This document shows, piece after piece, positions 36,421-48,240 of a stretch of 64,000 nucleotides of DNA (position 1 is the first letter of the stretch; every line of letters starts with the position of its first letter). A program made the position numbers and the translations under genes. Source of the DNA: Centropus unirufus (Eukaryota > Chordata > Aves > Cuculiformes > Centropidae); assembly GCA_013397695.1 (NCBI GenBank), contig VYZI01000054.1:1715209-1779208 (forward strand), in the 5' to 3' direction. A model generated the notes under the pieces. The model was not told the DNA's origin. It saw only the letters and a program-made list of their open reading frames with translations, and ran no database searches.

Positions 36421-36970
36421 TGGAAAATTCAGCCATTACATCATATATTAATAGCACTGAGTAGATGGGATAGAATTTATGTTCTTGCTGACAAATAATA
36501 AGATGGGAAAGGTTTACATTGGGGATTATTAAATAAATTAAGAAAGTGTTCAAAAATAAGAGGGAAGAGTATTGTGATATACATAGTGGCAATTGTCTAT
36601 GATACTCATTTTTGTTTTCCTGCAGTTAAATATTTGGCTGGCTCTGTATCACTTCTTGCACAGAAAAAGAGGTTATTATCTACTGGCACTAATTATAATA
36701 ATTTTCCTGCAGGCTACTGTTTGAATAGGAGTCGCAGATATTCACATTTTTATTACCTGACAGATGACTTCCACAATGAGTTTTCATTTCTTTCTCTTCT
36801 CAACTACAGTTCAGCTTTGATTCAGTGCTACTTAATGCTGCAAACTGCAACAAACTGCAGAAAGACTTCTGGAATGAGTCTTTAAATGTTTTCCACCTAC
36901 CAGCAAAACAACACACAAGGCTCAGGGAAAGAGGGAGCAAGGAAGCCAAGCAAATTTGCAATAGTTAGTT
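36421..36970. other. Non-coding DNA, nothing recognised
   Basis: A 103-codon plus-strand frame at 36574-36885 lacks any recognisable domain. No repeats identified. Confidence 0.5.
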
Positions 36971-36974
36971 TTTG

Positions 36975-37490
36975 AAATTATAGAACCAAAGAATAGTTTG
37001 GGTTGGTAGGGACCTTTAAAGGTCATCTAGTCTCATCAACCTGCAATGAGAAGGGACATCTTCAACTAGATAAGGTCACTCAAAGTCCTGTCCTTGAATA
37101 TTTCCAGGATGGGTCTGCTACCACCTCTCTGGGCATCCAGTCCCAGTGTTTCATGACGCTCATCATAAAAAGAATCTTCCTTATATCTAGTCAAACTCTA
37201 CCATCCTTTAAATTATATCCATAACCTCTTTTCCATTTGCAATAGGTCCTTATAATCCCCCTTTTAAGGAATGAAAGGCCACTATAAGGTCTCATTGAAG
37301 CCTCTTGTTCTCCAAGGTGAATAAGCCCAAATCTCTCAACTTCATAGGAGAGGTGTTCCACCTTTCTGATCATTTTTGTGGCCTTCTTGACCCATTTCAA
37401 CAGGTTCATGTCTTTCCTATGCTGAGGGCTCCAGAGCTTGATGCAGTACTGCAGATGGGGGTCTCACCAGAATGGAGAAAACAATAGGAG
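36975..37490 (-). mobile_element. CR1 LINE 3' fragment
   Basis: About 0.5 kb of the 3' end of a CR1 in antisense orientation. It has a decayed tail near 36975-36995 and the 'tttgggttggtagggacctttaaaggtcatctagtc' order of the 3' UTR. A minus-strand remnant of the ORF2 C-terminus and following region ('MNLLKWVKKATKMIRKVEHLSYE', then 'RFGLIHLGE') lies at 37409-37191. It is 5' truncated, has several stops, and is older than the 21.7 kb copy judging by its tail. Confidence 0.93.
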
Positions 37491-38479
37491 AGTTTGTTTC
37501 ACAATACAATAATTTAAAAGCTGATAATATGAAGAAACTTTATATATTAATGAGAAAATAGTCCCTCAAAAGAGAGCAGATGGACTATGAAACAGAAATG
37601 TTGGAGATTAGTAATCTTTTAATGTTAGAGAATTTAATCTGGCTTTTAAAAGTTGAAGCCCAGTGAATTGTATTAAAACCAATATGTGCAGGAGAAATAG
37701 AATGCTGAGCATTTTTTTCCCAAAGATACAAAACTTGCTCCTGAAGTGTGAGATCCTCCATCGTTTAAGTACAAGTTTTTGGAGGAAGAGATGGGAAAAA
37801 ACATTATTTACTGCTTTTGGAGCTAGGGAACATTCCTCCCTTTTATTCCCAGATTTCTGAATGCTTTCAAATGATCCATCTAAGGAAATCAATAGCTATT
37901 GACAGGTGCTGTAATTACATTTACAATCAAGATTTCTAGCTCTCTAGCACTTATTTAAGCAATTGCTTTCTTTCCAAACTGGTTTACTAATGATCACCAA
38001 TGCATGGATCTGAGCCAAAAATCAAATCATGTCTCAATAAACTCATTTGCATTTCTGTAAAAAAATACTGTCTCAGAATCCTTGCACTGTCATCTTGAAA
38101 GAAAAGCTGATGAATACCACTGGGTACAAAATGCAGCTGATTGTCACTAGCCTTTCATCCAACTTATGCTGGATTTGCCATATGGGATTGGCTGGGATAT
38201 AGGAGTTTGAAGTTTGACTTCATGAATCAGTCCTAGGAAGGAAGAACTTTGGCTTCTTTTTGTCTAATAGATCTGTCTGGCGTTGGAATAAATATCTAGG
38301 AGGACAGAAAACAACATTCAGACTAAAAGTTTTCACACATTTCCTGCCACTCAGAATATTGCCTGGAGCATCATATCAATATCTTTTTAGTGGTGATATC
38401 TCAGCTGTCTTCATTGGACCCATTTTGTATTCTATGAAATACTTTAAATAGTTCCTTAAACAATGAAAACTAAGATACT

Positions 38480-38550
38480 AGTTTGATGACTAGGGCACTG
38501 ACCTAAAAGCTGGGACAAAGGTTCCAGACTTTATTCCATTACATGTCTAA
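38480..38550 (+). mobile_element. Possible MIR-like SINE head fragment
   Basis: The sequence 'gactagggcactgacc' followed by 'gctgggacaaaggttcc' resembles the tRNA-derived head of old sauropsid SINEs, including a weak B-box-like 'ggttcc' part. Short and diverged. Confidence 0.28.
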
Positions 38551-38982
38551 ACTTCATAGATGAAATGAAACAACTTTAGCAGATACATGCCCAGTATATC
38601 AGAGTTAATGTCTAGGTTACAGTTTGCTGGAGATATGGGTGTGAAACCTCCTAAGAAGAGTCGGGAGTTGATACCTCCAACAGCTGCCAAAATCTGTGGC
38701 CACTCTGCCTCTGGATAGCAGAATGATCCTACATGAGTTGTCAGCTTTGTCAAACTAGTTTAATGGATGTCAAATTAGATAAAATTTACTGGGAAGAAAA
38801 AATCAAACAGAAATTTAGTAGCAAACATTTAAATTTCTGGAGAAGTTTTGTATTCATTCATTCAAAAAATATATGCTCACAATATCAATACATGTTTTAT
38901 TGACAAAGCTTCCAAAGCCACTTTCAAAATGTGTGCATGAAACCTCTTTCCCTTCATGGTCTTCAGGTAAGGTGGTTTTCTA

Positions 38983-39045
38983 CTGCCCTCATGAAATCCA
39001 TGTGATCCATGAAATCCATGAAATCCACTGCCCTTATGAAATCCA
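38983..39045. repeat. Nested 9-bp tandem and 18-bp duplication
   Basis: Four 9-bp units (atgaaatcc with one variant) run 38991-39026. The 18-mer starting ctgccct and ending atgaaatcca occurs at 38983-39000 and, with one change, at 39028-39045. In one plus frame this gives repeated Ile-His-Glu/Val triplets, but the frame shows no other sign of being a gene. Confidence 0.9.
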
Positions 39046-39396
39046 TCAGCTTCACCTAAAATGCGCTAAACTCCAAATACTTTCAGCAATGAGTCAGTGG
39101 AAAGAGTGAAGCCCGCGCAACATATGACCAGAGAAGCACAAATATCCTGAGTACCTGATAGCATCTGCTACCAGAAATGTTTCCTTCACTACCTAGCAAC
39201 TGCTAGTGGAGGTCTGTCTGCATAGTAACTCCTGTTACTTAAAAGCATCTGTTACTCAGCTTTGCAGAGTGCTGATTCTGCTTGGCTCAAGTGAATTTGT
39301 TGTGTCGCAAGAAAAAAAATGATTAGCTGAATTCGGGTTTGATTAGCTTTTCTTTGCTTTCCTATATATAGGCTTTGTTGAACTCCAAAGAAAGAT

Positions 39397-39423
39397 TGTT
39401 TTGTTTTGTTTGTTTGTTTGTTT
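39397..39423. repeat. (TTTG)n microsatellite
   Basis: Tetra- and pentanucleotide ttttg/tttg units in tandem. Confidence 0.85.
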
Positions 39424-41014
39424 AAAGAAAGGATTATTAGTTAAAAGATATAGAAGTGTTTCAAGTACTGAATGTTTGAGAGAAAATTCAAACTGGATTC
39501 ATGAAACCAGAGTACAAAGCCAACTCCTCTATTTGAAACTTTCTCCATTGAAACCAGTGTGTGCTGCCAATAAGCCACCGGTGTCCGCACTTCATAAGAA
39601 GGTGAAAGAAATAAAATGTGACATGTTTGATACTTTTTAGATGTGCAAACCTATGTGTGTGTGCCTATATATCTGGCAAGTCTACTTGACTTTTCAGAGA
39701 TCTGCAAGTCTGAAAAGAAATCCACCTCCACCATAACCTGAAAACAAATTTATGTGCTGTTATATAGGAGGCTCCATGGACTCGGCAGTTAAGCTCTCAA
39801 TCTTTCACAAGTAAGTACTTTGTGCCCTTGTTTCCTTCCATTGGTGAATATGATGGAGAAATATGGTAGAGAGTTAAGGGGGGTTAGCGGTGTGTTCTGA
39901 TACACCTAGATGGCAAAGGGAGGGGAGGGAATGACAATGGGAATGAGAATTCAACAAGAAAGGGGAACACAGAAGGAAACCAAGGATGTAATTTAACCCC
40001 TTTTGAGGTCAGTGGACGTCTTAATACTCACTATAGTGAACGCATAATTGAACCCCAAATTTACTGGTGGAATCAGTCCATCCTTTAATATAATTACAGC
40101 TGCTATGTCAAGATATAGGTGTGTTCCTTGCTTTTAAGCCATCTTGTCTTAGGACTCATGCCTTTTTTTCTCCATTCCCAGCCTGTCTCTGACAAAAACA
40201 TCATGAATAGCAGTTTGCTTGGCTTACTTTCACCATGGAAAGGTTTGCAAAGACTTTGAAATGAGTGAAGGAAGTTGGCTTTTTCACTATTTCTCAAGGG
40301 TGTTTCACCTCCTCTCAATAACGTTGGCTCATGGACATGCCAGATTTAACACAGATGCACAGAGAAGCTCAAAATGGGATGTTAACACTTGATCTGGGGG
40401 AAACTCTGACACAGATCTGAATTTCTAAGATTTTTTTCACAGAAACCACTAATCATTGAGTCGGGATGTAAATCTGGACGGCAAATATCACACAGCATCC
40501 CTCCTCTATTAGAAACACCAATTAACACTACTGTTATCATTATCAGCTACTGGGTTCGGAGCTTCTCAAGAATTTATACAAATTGAACAACTAACTTAGT
40601 CACTTTACTTTGCTCTGTGATTTTTTAATGTACTTCTTTGTTCTTATTGTATTGCATTGTATATTTGATCATGCGTGTTCCAAGGGCATAGGGCACACAG
40701 AGAGGGTATTTCCCAAATTTCAAAGTCAGTTATGTTGGGAACCTTTCTTTTTCCTGTGCACATGAGCAGTATAGCTGCTACCTTGGTATGAAAATGATGT
40801 TCAGAGTGTACCATCAATATTCATCCCATATCTCACCAATTAACAAACTGTGAATAACTGAGAACTAAAAATGGATCAAAGAAGGACCACTATCATGTAA
40901 GTAGCTACTAATGAGAACATGTTTGAAGTAATCACACATAAATGTAATTGTAACGTGTTGGGGATTTTTTTCAGAAAGGTGTCTCAATGTTAATTTAACA
41001 TTTTAGTACAATCT

Positions 41015-41064
41015 TTATTATTATTATTATTGTTGTTGTTGTTGTTAATTTATTTATTTATTTA
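41015..41064. repeat. Compound microsatellite TTA-TTG-TTTA
   Basis: Adjacent blocks of about five tta, five ttg and four ttta units within 50 bp, indicating successive slippage with interrupting substitutions. Confidence 0.93.
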
Positions 41065-44000
41065 GAAAAGCGTAATTGTTTTAAAAACCTGCCTTCATCC
41101 ATTGGGCTGTTATCTTGGTTCCAAGTGCATGTGATTCATATGGCAAAAGTTTGTATGAGATGTACTGATGTCATACAGTCATACTTAGCAATAATGAGCT
41201 GGACTATCACAGAGAACCAACTGTCAATGAACTGGCCAGAAATCTCCAAGAAGAGAAAGATGATTTTGGTTCCTCCATGTGGGTTTGTGTCACAGCTGCA
41301 GGCAGACTGACCAAGAAAATGCCTGAGAAACCTGAGGAGGGTAGGTCCTCCTCAGACTCCAACCAAGGCCTCAGCTCTTTAAAGCTAGCCTTTTTCTGCT
41401 CAAGAGGAAGGGTACCAGTGACACTGACCATGTGAAACCCTGTAGTTCTTCCTGCACGACCAACATGAGGACATGACAGTGGTCTAGCTTGCCTGGGCTC
41501 TCAAAGGATCCACTTGTGGTAGGGCTGGTGGAGATTGCAGAATAGCGGGTGCCAGTTGCTACCATGACAGAGCACCAACAACACTATCACACCAATCAAG
41601 ACTCCTTGGTTCCCACCCATAAACTAATATAGCAATGGGAGAGTCAAGGAGTGATCAGTAAGACTCATTCATGTAGGGTCTTACATGGCCAGTGCAAAAA
41701 TCCAATGGAGAGTGGAGGCTAACAGCAGACAGAGATATTTAGTTAATTCTGAACTAAACCCACAGCATTGATTTAGAACTTAGCAGTACCTCTTTGCAAT
41801 TTTTGGCTTTACTCTTACATTATTAATTCAGAACAAATGGCTAGACTTTACAAATTTAGGGAATATTGCCTTCCCCAGAAAAGTGAAATTTTTGAAACAG
41901 AGATTTCATTAGCAACTGAAAAAAGAGGAAGAGTTCTTTTGAACTTTTTTTGACTGATTTTAAACTAATTAGTCAGATATGTTACAACAGTACTTAGCCT
42001 GCATTAAAGCAGATGAGATAATGACCAGCATCAACATTTTTCAGGTGCAAGGAAGTACTGCTGGAAGATGTAGTTTTAGGCTTAGGAAAAATGCAATCAG
42101 GATGTGCCAAGCTGCAGAAATACTCAAGGCAAAATGAAAATGTTAAGAAGAGAACACATTGCAGCTACTCTCGACAGACTGACCAGCAGGAGAGGAAGCT
42201 GGGAAGCAGGAGGTCACAGCGAAGTGAGGAATTTGGAAGAGATTCTGTAGAATAAATAGCAAGAAAATGTCACAGAAAAAAAAAAGTTTCTTGAGACGTG
42301 GGAACATGTACAGACCTAGACATCAAGTATTTAGCAAGAAATACAACCATTTTACAGGAGTTTTCAGCCCAGAGTAACAGGTGCAAAAAAGAATGTCTCA
42401 CGAATTGCTGATCAGGAGAGCAGAGTGACAAGGTTTGTAGGGACAGGTAGTACCTTTTAGTGGGCCAGCTTAGAGAGTCTGGAAAATAGCTAAGCTCTTG
42501 TGCACATTGGTCCTCTTTCCAAGGGACAGTGCAGACAGTAACATGGAGGAGTTCTGCATGGGGGTTATCTGAAAAATGTCAATGCTAAAAAATGACTCTT
42601 TTTCGTTTAAAAAATAATGACATACTTATAAATTATAAACTAAACATAGATCACTTGGAAAAAAATGAATGGAAAATGTAAATATATAGAGGAAAGACAA
42701 GTATAATTGAGAATGCATAGCATGAAACTAATTCTGAGTAAAGTATTATGTGATCTGAAGTTTATCTCTAACTGGAACCTATCAAGTCTGTTATCATTAC
42801 AGGAATAAAAAGGCAATAGTGGGCTTAAAAATGCGTTTAGCCTAGGTTTGATTCAGAGAGTGTACAGATTGAAGTAACCTAGAAAATGTAATAATGTAAA
42901 TATAAGAAACAATTATCCAGTTTCAGAAATAATGTGGAATAAATTTGCAGGGACTGCAGCAAAGGATGAGACTTCAAGGCTATTAGTGTAGGATGGCATG
43001 GGAATTGCAAAATATATCCACTGCACCTTTCCCATTTAAATGAAACTTTTCTGTAGCTGATGATGCCGTACTTAAAGGTACTGGATCGCAGGCTCAAAAT
43101 TATGACAACCTGACATACTTCATGATTATGGGGAAGTGTAAAACGTAAAAGGATATGTTGAGCCATGGTTTGCTAGGCTGTGTGATTAAAGAGCCCTCCC
43201 CACAAACACGAAGGAATTTGGAGGCACGAGGGCAGGGAGGGGAACCCCAGTACTCATTTCAAGGAAAGGAACCTTTGCCCTGGCTGATCCCAAGGATGCC
43301 ACCAGAGAACATCAGTCCTGTGGTCTGGAGGTGACTTCCATCAAGAGTCAATGGGAGCAGCTTCGGGATCATCATGCAGACAAATGGGATTTACTGCCCT
43401 CACATATGCAACTCACAGTCCAATGTATGGGAAGGGCATCTTGTGTTTTGTAAAACTTATTGCAGGATGACAAAGTGCACTTAACTACTGCATTACTATT
43501 CCCACTGATGTGAAGTTGTATTTTTTAGGAGTCTAACACCAAATTAAGTCACAGGCAGAATTATAGTCATATTAAATAAAAAATATATTACAGAAATGAC
43601 TATAATCAGGATGATCTGCAGTTTTATAGAAAGGACTTCAAAGCATTAGGGAATTATGCATTCAAATGTGGAATGAGCCATCGAAATACACATATTAAAA
43701 TTTCTGGCAAAAAATAATATTTTTAGAGTGTTTCTAATTAAACCTTTGAGATCTCAAAGAGATCCATGATTCATTCTTACAAACTCAGCCTTTAAACACA
43801 GCAGTGTAAAATGGCTTTGCAAAAAAAATCATTTTTTTTCCTAATTTCTTTCCATGTGCAACAAAAGGCAGAGCAAGTCTTTAAGGTGCATGCAAAGACA
43901 CTAAAAGAGCACTGAACCCATATTATTGCTAGTTTTGAGGCCTATATGTGCAGCTGACATGCAGAGGGGTACTCTGAGGTTTCAGGAAGGTGAACTTTCC

Positions 44001-44277
44001 TTACTCCTATGAACTACTTCAGCCATCAACACTCCCTCTCCTTACCCTGAAGGATGCTGTCAGGAAATGAATCAAGTTCAAGTTATGAAGGAGGAAGATG
44101 AAGAGACAGTCCCTGAAAATAAATTAGAAACAGGATTGTAAAAAGCAACTAAATAACAAAGCGGAGCAATGATGGAGAGAGAGGCAGAAGTGATTCTCAG
44201 AAGCCAAACCAGAACCAGTCCTGACAGACTTACTGACACCTACTTGGTTTCTGCTGTAATAAACTGGAATCCTGCTA

Positions 44278-44310
44278 TTATCTGCTATAAATGCAATTAT
44301 CTGCTATAAA
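44278..44310. repeat. 14-bp direct repeat
   Basis: The 14-mer ttatctgctataaa occurs at 44278-44291 and 44297-44310 with a 5-base spacer. Confidence 0.85.
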
Positions 44311-46429
44311 AGAAGAAGAGAGGAATGTAGTGAAATGGTATTGTCCCTCAAAGCTGAGCTGTGGGAACATATTTGAAATGGTGAGTTAGAAAAAAAATAA
44401 TTTGGTATTATAAATCCAGTATAAAGTCTACATCTTAAGCAACCTTGACCACACTTTATTTTATCCTAAAGGAGATGTAAGTTGGTTCTTACTAAGAATA
44501 CCAGAGTTTAATGTAATAACAAAACCAGACTTTCTAACTGGGAGATGCGTATAATCTCAGTCTCCTGAAAAACAAGGCCTTATAGCCAGTTTGGCAAGTG
44601 GACAGCATTCCTGATCCAGAATATTTTTTGGCATCTTCCAAGGAAAAATATGTGATTAAAAAGTATAGCAAAACCAACTTAAGACCAGCAGCATGGGGGC
44701 AGTGGGAAAAGTTTTAACAGGGGGGTAAGAAACTGGGATATTAAAGCAGGTAACATATGAGAAGGTGGATGATGGGGGGCTCATAAAGATATGAGGTAAA
44801 ATGGAGGAAATCAGTGCTGTGCCCTACTTTTTATTTTCAGTGGGAAGGTGAAACAAAGCTGTTATAACATAGTTGAACACGCCATTGGTCTCTAGTTGTT
44901 CTATCCTTGGCATAAAATAAAGAGAAAACAGTGACAGGGCTTGGCTGTCTTACTTGATGTTGTAATAGCTCAGAATCTTCTTAGCCACAGAAGACCGAAC
45001 ATTGGTCTTGTTTTTATACCTTTTTTGTCCTTCCTTGGAGTCTTTTCCCTCTTGCTGAGATTAAATAGACCATAAACCAGAACAGCCATATGAGCCTTCC
45101 TCTCGCCTCACTCCCCTAGAACAAGTCATGCTGAATTAAACAGCACCTACAGCCAAACCACAGCTAGTTTGGATCATACAAAAAGAAACTCACTCAAGGT
45201 GAAGCCTTTGCAAACCCAAATAGTCACATCAAGCTTATGACTATTTTGTCTCTCTGGCCTGCTAGTCCTTCTCAGGCCTACATTCTCCCCTTGAAAGGTT
45301 TGAACAAAAGGGTGGAAGAACCTGTCATTTCCAGAAAATCTGGCAAAAACGTTAAATCTGGGGGATTCTGGCAGCTCTGGTGCTTCCCATTTCCAACCCT
45401 CCCACTTTTGTGTTCTGCTTCCAGCCTGTCAGATAACACAGGAGACAACAACAAAGAAGGAGTTTTCCTCCCTCAATGGCACCTTCCTTGTCACCATTGC
45501 AGGAAGAGGTTATTAGAGTGAGAAATCATTCAAACTCAAATCAGCCAAACAAAGCAATAAAAAGACAACAGAAACAACAGAACGGGGAGGGAAAAGGATC
45601 GGGGGAAATTAAATAACCTATTGTCCAAAAGAGAAAAGAAAACAGATAAAATCACATCATGGAGAGAATAAAAAGCTCAAGCAGGGAGGTTCTTACAAGC
45701 CGGTAGCTTGACATACAAAGAAATCTATAAAGCAATATAGAAATGCACTCTCCGCATTTCTAGTCTTGTTTCACTTCACTCTTTTTTAGGACTGTACTGA
45801 ACTTAGTGAATTTCTGAATATCTCTGTCTTCATTTCTTTTCCCTGCTAATTAAGAATGAGAGGTGGAGGGAGGAAAGATATTGAACTAATCTAAATGAAC
45901 ACTGTACCTTGATTTTAGTGGCTACAGCTATGCTATTGAATAAAATGGAGAAAAAACCTTGCATGTGAATGGAGCAAGTGATATTATTAATACGATTAAA
46001 CTCTCTACTCCCAAAGCAGGATGGTTACATTCAGATTTCTTATTTGAATATGTCCCTGAGTTGGGCATAAAAATTATCTGTCAATACTAGTTTGCATGGG
46101 TCAAAAAAGTGTCAGTTGTATCCCTACAATTAAATTGCATGGATGATTATTTGTCAGCCTTTGATCTTGTGTCAAGGTCCTACTTTACTTACTAGAGCTG
46201 AAGTGGCTGATAAGAATAGCAATGTAGAATACAGTAGCAAAGGCAGGATGACTAATATACACCAAGGTATGCAGATGGAAATTATTAAGAAGCGAAATTC
46301 AGAGGGTTCAAAAGAAGTCAGGGTGACCTGATGTGTCTGAGTTACAAAGCAACAAATTGCAGCACCAATAGCACTAAATCTCTATGGCATAGGTCATTGA
46401 AGCTATAAGGATTATTTTCAGAAAGTAGA

Positions 46430-47200
46430 GAGGAAAATGATCCAACTCACTACAGACATGTTAGTCCTACCTGAACAGTATAAAGGCTTTGAAACAAATC
46501 TCAAAGGAAAAGACAAAACTTAAAAATATTCAGAAAGCGGCAGAGTGAAACACAATTTGGGATGCCAAAGATAGATCTTGATGGAGAAACCTGATTGTTT
46601 TTCATGTATAAAGAAAAAAACAAAGTATTCTGATATTCTCAGCAAAGGAACATGAACGTCAGCCAAAAAGTGAAGTATGAAAAAGGAAGGTATTAAACTA
46701 TGAAGAGGACAGAGAACTATGGAGTTGCCCACAGGTTAATGGACTACACAGGTACTGATGAAACTGGATGTTATCAGCCTGTACGAAGGCTGATAGAGCA
46801 CTCTTAGGAGTAATACTACTTAATGTTAATCCTGGCATAGCAAGTGAGTTCATTGATAAAGCCTGCTGATGGTACAGAGAGGTTCACAGTACCTGGATAA
46901 GCAACTGGATGAGAGTGAAAATTGGAGTAATAGAAATGGGATTAAATTTAATAGTACAAAAAGCAAGAGGATGCATCTGGGGCCTGATAGTAAAAGTCCT
47001 TCCCTAAATGCAGTGGTCAGTTGGAAGTGACCAGGGAGAATAAGGATTTATTAATGGATGATAAAGCTATAAGTTTATACGGTCATAAAAATACATGCTG
47101 CTCAAACATTTATTAGATAGAGAATGCCATTGAACAAGACAATGCTGAGGTATAAGGCACTGCCTTCATATCTCAAAAAGAAGAAATATGCTTCCCAATT
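46430..47200 (+). mobile_element. Ancient CR1/L3-like LINE fragment, RT region
   Basis: Read on plus, fragments of CR1 ORF2 appear in order. Near 46438-46470 is a 'DPTHYRHVSPT' phrase that corresponds to the RT fingers motif before the catalytic core. At 46865-46873 an Ala-Asp-Gly triplet sits where the Ala-Asp-Asp motif belongs. From 46940 comes 'NGIKFNSTKSKRMHLGP', matching the region where CR1 has Lys-Phe-Asn and Cys-Lys-x-x-His-Leu-Gly. The frame is full of stops and shifts and neither element end is visible. This is an old, inactive copy with approximate borders. Confidence 0.65.
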
Positions 47201-48139
47201 ACAGCAGCAGTGTGAACGTCTGAGGAAACCTAGACCCAGAAAAGATTCCTAACTGATTCCAGTCACTAATCATCCTGGGGCTTGATTGTTCATTCTAAAA
47301 CTATTTCAATGAGATTTAATCTTGTGAAAATGTTTCAGAATTTTCTACACAATACAAGTGTCCAAACAAAATCTAATCACCATTTGCTTTTGAGAAGCCC
47401 TGTTTCCCACAACAGAGCACATACGAGGTCTTGGGATCCTCAAATCTGAATCCTGTCCTGCTTATAGATATACTGGGTAACTTTGCAAAACTTATTTCTG
47501 CTTTAAGAATGCTGTATTCCTTATGTAACCAAGATCTCTACCTCAAATGATTTTTCCCTGTGCTGATTTATCCTAATCCAGATGATACTCAGTAGAAAGG
47601 ACAGAATATGAAAGGGACTAATACCCATAAGCTGTTTGGATACAACTACTCTGTTGGGGTAGGGGGGTGTTGTGGAAATGTGTTTCTGTATGAGTGTGAG
47701 AAACATGTTTGCTCTTGGCAGAGGAAAATGGTCCATGGCCTGTTTCATTCAGTTATGTCAACACAACCATCGTGTCTAATATCTGGCATCATAGATTACC
47801 ATGTCCATGCTGACTTACCTAAAATCCTCACCTGCGTTTCCTCAATCCACTTGGGACTGGAGAAGTGGCAGATACAATCCACTCATAAATCTGTGAACGT
47901 TCAGCTATTCCATCAAGGGGAACCTAAATATCTTGATTGAATTACCATGTGCAAGATATGTTGAAAGAAACCTTTAAAAAGAATTGGAAAACATGAAAAA
48001 TGACTGTGACTGATGTCAGAACTCTCCCCTGTTCTTTTACCAGGGGGGTATCTTTTAATGCCAGGCTTGAAGCAAGAAATTGCTTGCCTAATTACCAAAG
48101 AAAGTGAAAACAGCTGCTGTTACAGACTCAAAGTTAGAG
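47201..48139. other. Non-coding DNA, nothing recognised
   Basis: A 110-codon plus frame at 47608-47940 and others on minus show no recognisable features. A G-rich run (four then six G) lies at about 47656-47667. Confidence 0.5.
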
Positions 48140-48240
48140 GCAAATGGTGAACTGAGGCATGGAGAAGTTAAGTGGTTTGCCTTAGGCCACACAGGGAAGT
48201 GGTGTCAGACTCAAGATTAGAAATCTCAAGTTTTTGTCAC
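48140..48240 (-). mobile_element. MIR-like SINE core fragment
   Basis: The stretch 'gaactgaggcatggagaagttaagtggtttgcc' followed by 'ttaggccacacagggaagtgg' closely follows the antisense of the MIR-family core and tail junction. Flanks are not recognisable. It is a short, old fragment. Confidence 0.6.

Larger units (their letters stand above)
37491..46425. other. Long non-coding stretch with microsatellites
   Basis: About 9 kb without a recognised gene. It contains a possible MIR-like head at 38480-38550, nested 9-bp repeats at 38983-39045, (TTTG)n at 39397-39423, a compound microsatellite at 41015-41064 and a 14-bp direct repeat at 44278-44310. The 41.1-41.7 kb part is less AT-rich and has two minus-strand frames (41431-41207 and 41565-41371) without recognisable domains. 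Confidence 0.5.

Noticed and set aside
36574..36885. 103-codon plus-strand frame
   Set aside because: No domain or family recognised; compatible with chance.
41207..41565. Two minus-strand frames in a less AT-rich patch
   Set aside because: No recognisable domain or family and no clear splice sites; the composition alone is not evidence for a gene.
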